Shown here piece by piece: positions 63,204 through 64,000 of a stretch of DNA of 64,000 bases; positions within the stretch are counted from its first letter, which is position 1; each line of letters starts with the position of its first letter. The DNA is from Magnetospirillum sp. UT-4 (lineage in GTDB: Bacteria; Pseudomonadota; Alphaproteobacteria; Rhodospirillales; Magnetospirillaceae): the NCBI RefSeq assembly GCF_902729435.1, contig NZ_CACVCG010000030.1, positions 1 to 64,000 on the forward strand. Reading direction: 5' to 3'. Under the pieces are notes generated by a model that was not told where the DNA came from, ran no database searches, and saw nothing but the letters and a program-made list of their open reading frames with translations. Position numbers and translations under genes: made by a program.

Positions 63204-64000
63204 TTAGCCCGCCTGCTTCACGCGCATGTACCATTCCACCAGCCTCCGCACCTGGCGCTCGGTGTAGCCGCGCGCCATCATCCGGTCGACGAAGTCGTGG
63301 TGCTTGCGTTCGCTGTCGGAATCCTTCTTCGACCCGAAACTGATCACCGGCAGCAATTCCTCGACCTGACTGAACATGCGCCGCTCGATGACCTCGCGGA
63401 TCTTCTCGTAGGACGTCCACGACGGGTTCTTGCCCTTGTGGGCGGCCCGGCTGCGCAGCGCGAACTTCACCACCTCGTTGCGGAAGTCCTTGGGGTTGGC
63501 GATGCCGGCCGGCTTCTCGATCTTGGAAAGCTCCTGGTTCAGCAGCTCGCGGTTCAGCAGCTGGCCGGTATCGGGGTCCTTGAAGTCCTGGTCCTCGATC
63601 CACGCGTCGGCATAATCGACGTAGCGGTCGAACAGGTTCTGGCCGTAATCGTGGTAGCTCTCCAGATAGGCCTTCTGGATTTCGTTGCCGATGAACTCGG
63701 CGTAGCGCGGCCCCAGTTCGCCCTTGATGAACTCCAGGTACTTCTTCTCGACATCCTCGGGGAACTGCTCGCGGCGGATGGCGAGTTCCAGCATGTACAT
63801 CAGGTGCACCGGATCGGCCGAGACCTCGGTGGTGTCGTAGTTGAAGGTCGAGGACAGCACCTTGAAGGCGAAGCGGGTGGAGATGCCCTCCATGCCCTCA
63901 TCGACGCCGGCGGCGTCGCGGTATTCCTGCATGGGCTTGGCCTTGGGGTCGGTCTCCTTGACGTTCTCGCCGTCATAGACCCGCATCTTGGAATAGAGGT
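63204..64000 (-). CDS. prkA: PrkA-type serine protein kinase (C-terminal part, runs off the edge)
   Basis: The last ~265 residues of a PrkA/YeaG protein. Visible landmarks are LYSKMRVYDGENVKE, the sequence AGVDEGMEGISTRFAFKVLSSTFNYD and the C-terminal FGSKKDSDSERKHHDFVDRMMARGYTERQVRRLVEWYMRVKQAG, which match the C-terminal PrkA domain (about residues 375-640 of the full protein). The AAA-like kinase domain and the start lie beyond the window. It is the first gene of prkA-yeaH-spoVR. Confidence 0.95.
   Translation of the reverse strand, partial: LYSKMRVYDGENVKETDPKAKPMQEYRDAAGVDEGMEGISTRFAFKVLSSTFNYDTTEVSADPVHLMYMLELAIRREQFPEDVEKKYLEFIKGELGPRYAEFIGNEIQKAYLESYHDYGQNLFDRYVDYADAWIEDQDFKDPDTGQLLNRELLNQELSKIEKPAGIANPKDFRNEVVKFALRSRAAHKGKNPSWTSYEKIREVIERRMFSQVEELLPVISFGSKKDSDSERKHHDFVDRMMARGYTERQVRRLVEWYMRVKQAG

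Overview
The window is GC-rich DNA from an alphaproteobacterium, most likely a Rhodospirillales member close to Magnetospirillum. This is inferred from gene content: a three-subunit proton-translocating transhydrogenase of the Rhodospirillum type, a COQ9-family protein, an isc operon with an adrenodoxin-type ferredoxin and a zinc-finger HscB, and several families of intergenic palindromic repeats typical of alphaproteobacteria. No rRNA, CRISPR array or magnetosome gene is present.

Layout. 1-7240: tpiA, then a four-gene sulfur-handling operon (DsrE-like, TusA-like, SQR-like, DUF1641), divergent ppiD-trpE, and a small CopZ-like metallochaperone. 7389-18183: an elongator tRNA-Met followed by a ~10.7 kb integrated element bounded by a 46-bp direct repeat of the tRNA 3' half. 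The element carries a VapBC45-like toxin-antitoxin pair, decayed podovirus-like and Bro-N phage genes, a serine resolvase with an upstream res-like site, two paralogous small HTH proteins in a translationally coupled operon, a short-repeat (GGTTTGG) array, a ribbon-helix-helix-like regulator and a tyrosine integrase. 18353-26817: signalling genes (histidine kinase plus Rcp1-like receiver, an Amt-GGDEF fusion, a PAS histidine kinase) with mnmA among them.

26957-34994: a leftward iron-sulfur operon cysE-iscR-nifS-like-iscS-iscU-iscA-hscB-hscA-fdx-iscX, driven by a good sigma70 promoter whose spacer holds an IscR-box-like dyad, and closed by an intrinsic terminator. CysE makes O-acetylserine for cysteine, the desulfurases extract sulfur, IscU/IscA assemble and pass on clusters, and HscA/HscB/Fdx/IscX assist. 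35101-38645: an alpha/beta hydrolase, a small secreted protein, anmK and tyrS. 38678-43424: a group 3b-type cytosolic [NiFe]-hydrogenase operon with a cyclic-nucleotide-binding-domain gene inserted between the Fe-S and flavoprotein subunits.

43531-63204: COQ9-like and peptide deformylase, rpsU, a DUF2795 protein, pntAA-pntAB-pntB, a histidine kinase, pepF-ubiB-like, an acyl-CoA synthetase, a UDP-glucuronate epimerase-type enzyme, a receiver protein, and a 1209-residue TPR/GT9-like/FkbM-like protein with internal duplication. 60178-64000: the conserved prkA-yeaH-spoVR stress module, with prkA running off the right edge.

The most unusual items are the composite integrated element, the 1209-residue TPR-glycosyltransferase-methyltransferase-like protein, the hydrogenase operon with its CNB protein carrying a lysine/alanine-rich tail, and the Amt-GGDEF transporter-cyclase. 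All assignments rest on reading the sequence and on family knowledge; no database search was run.
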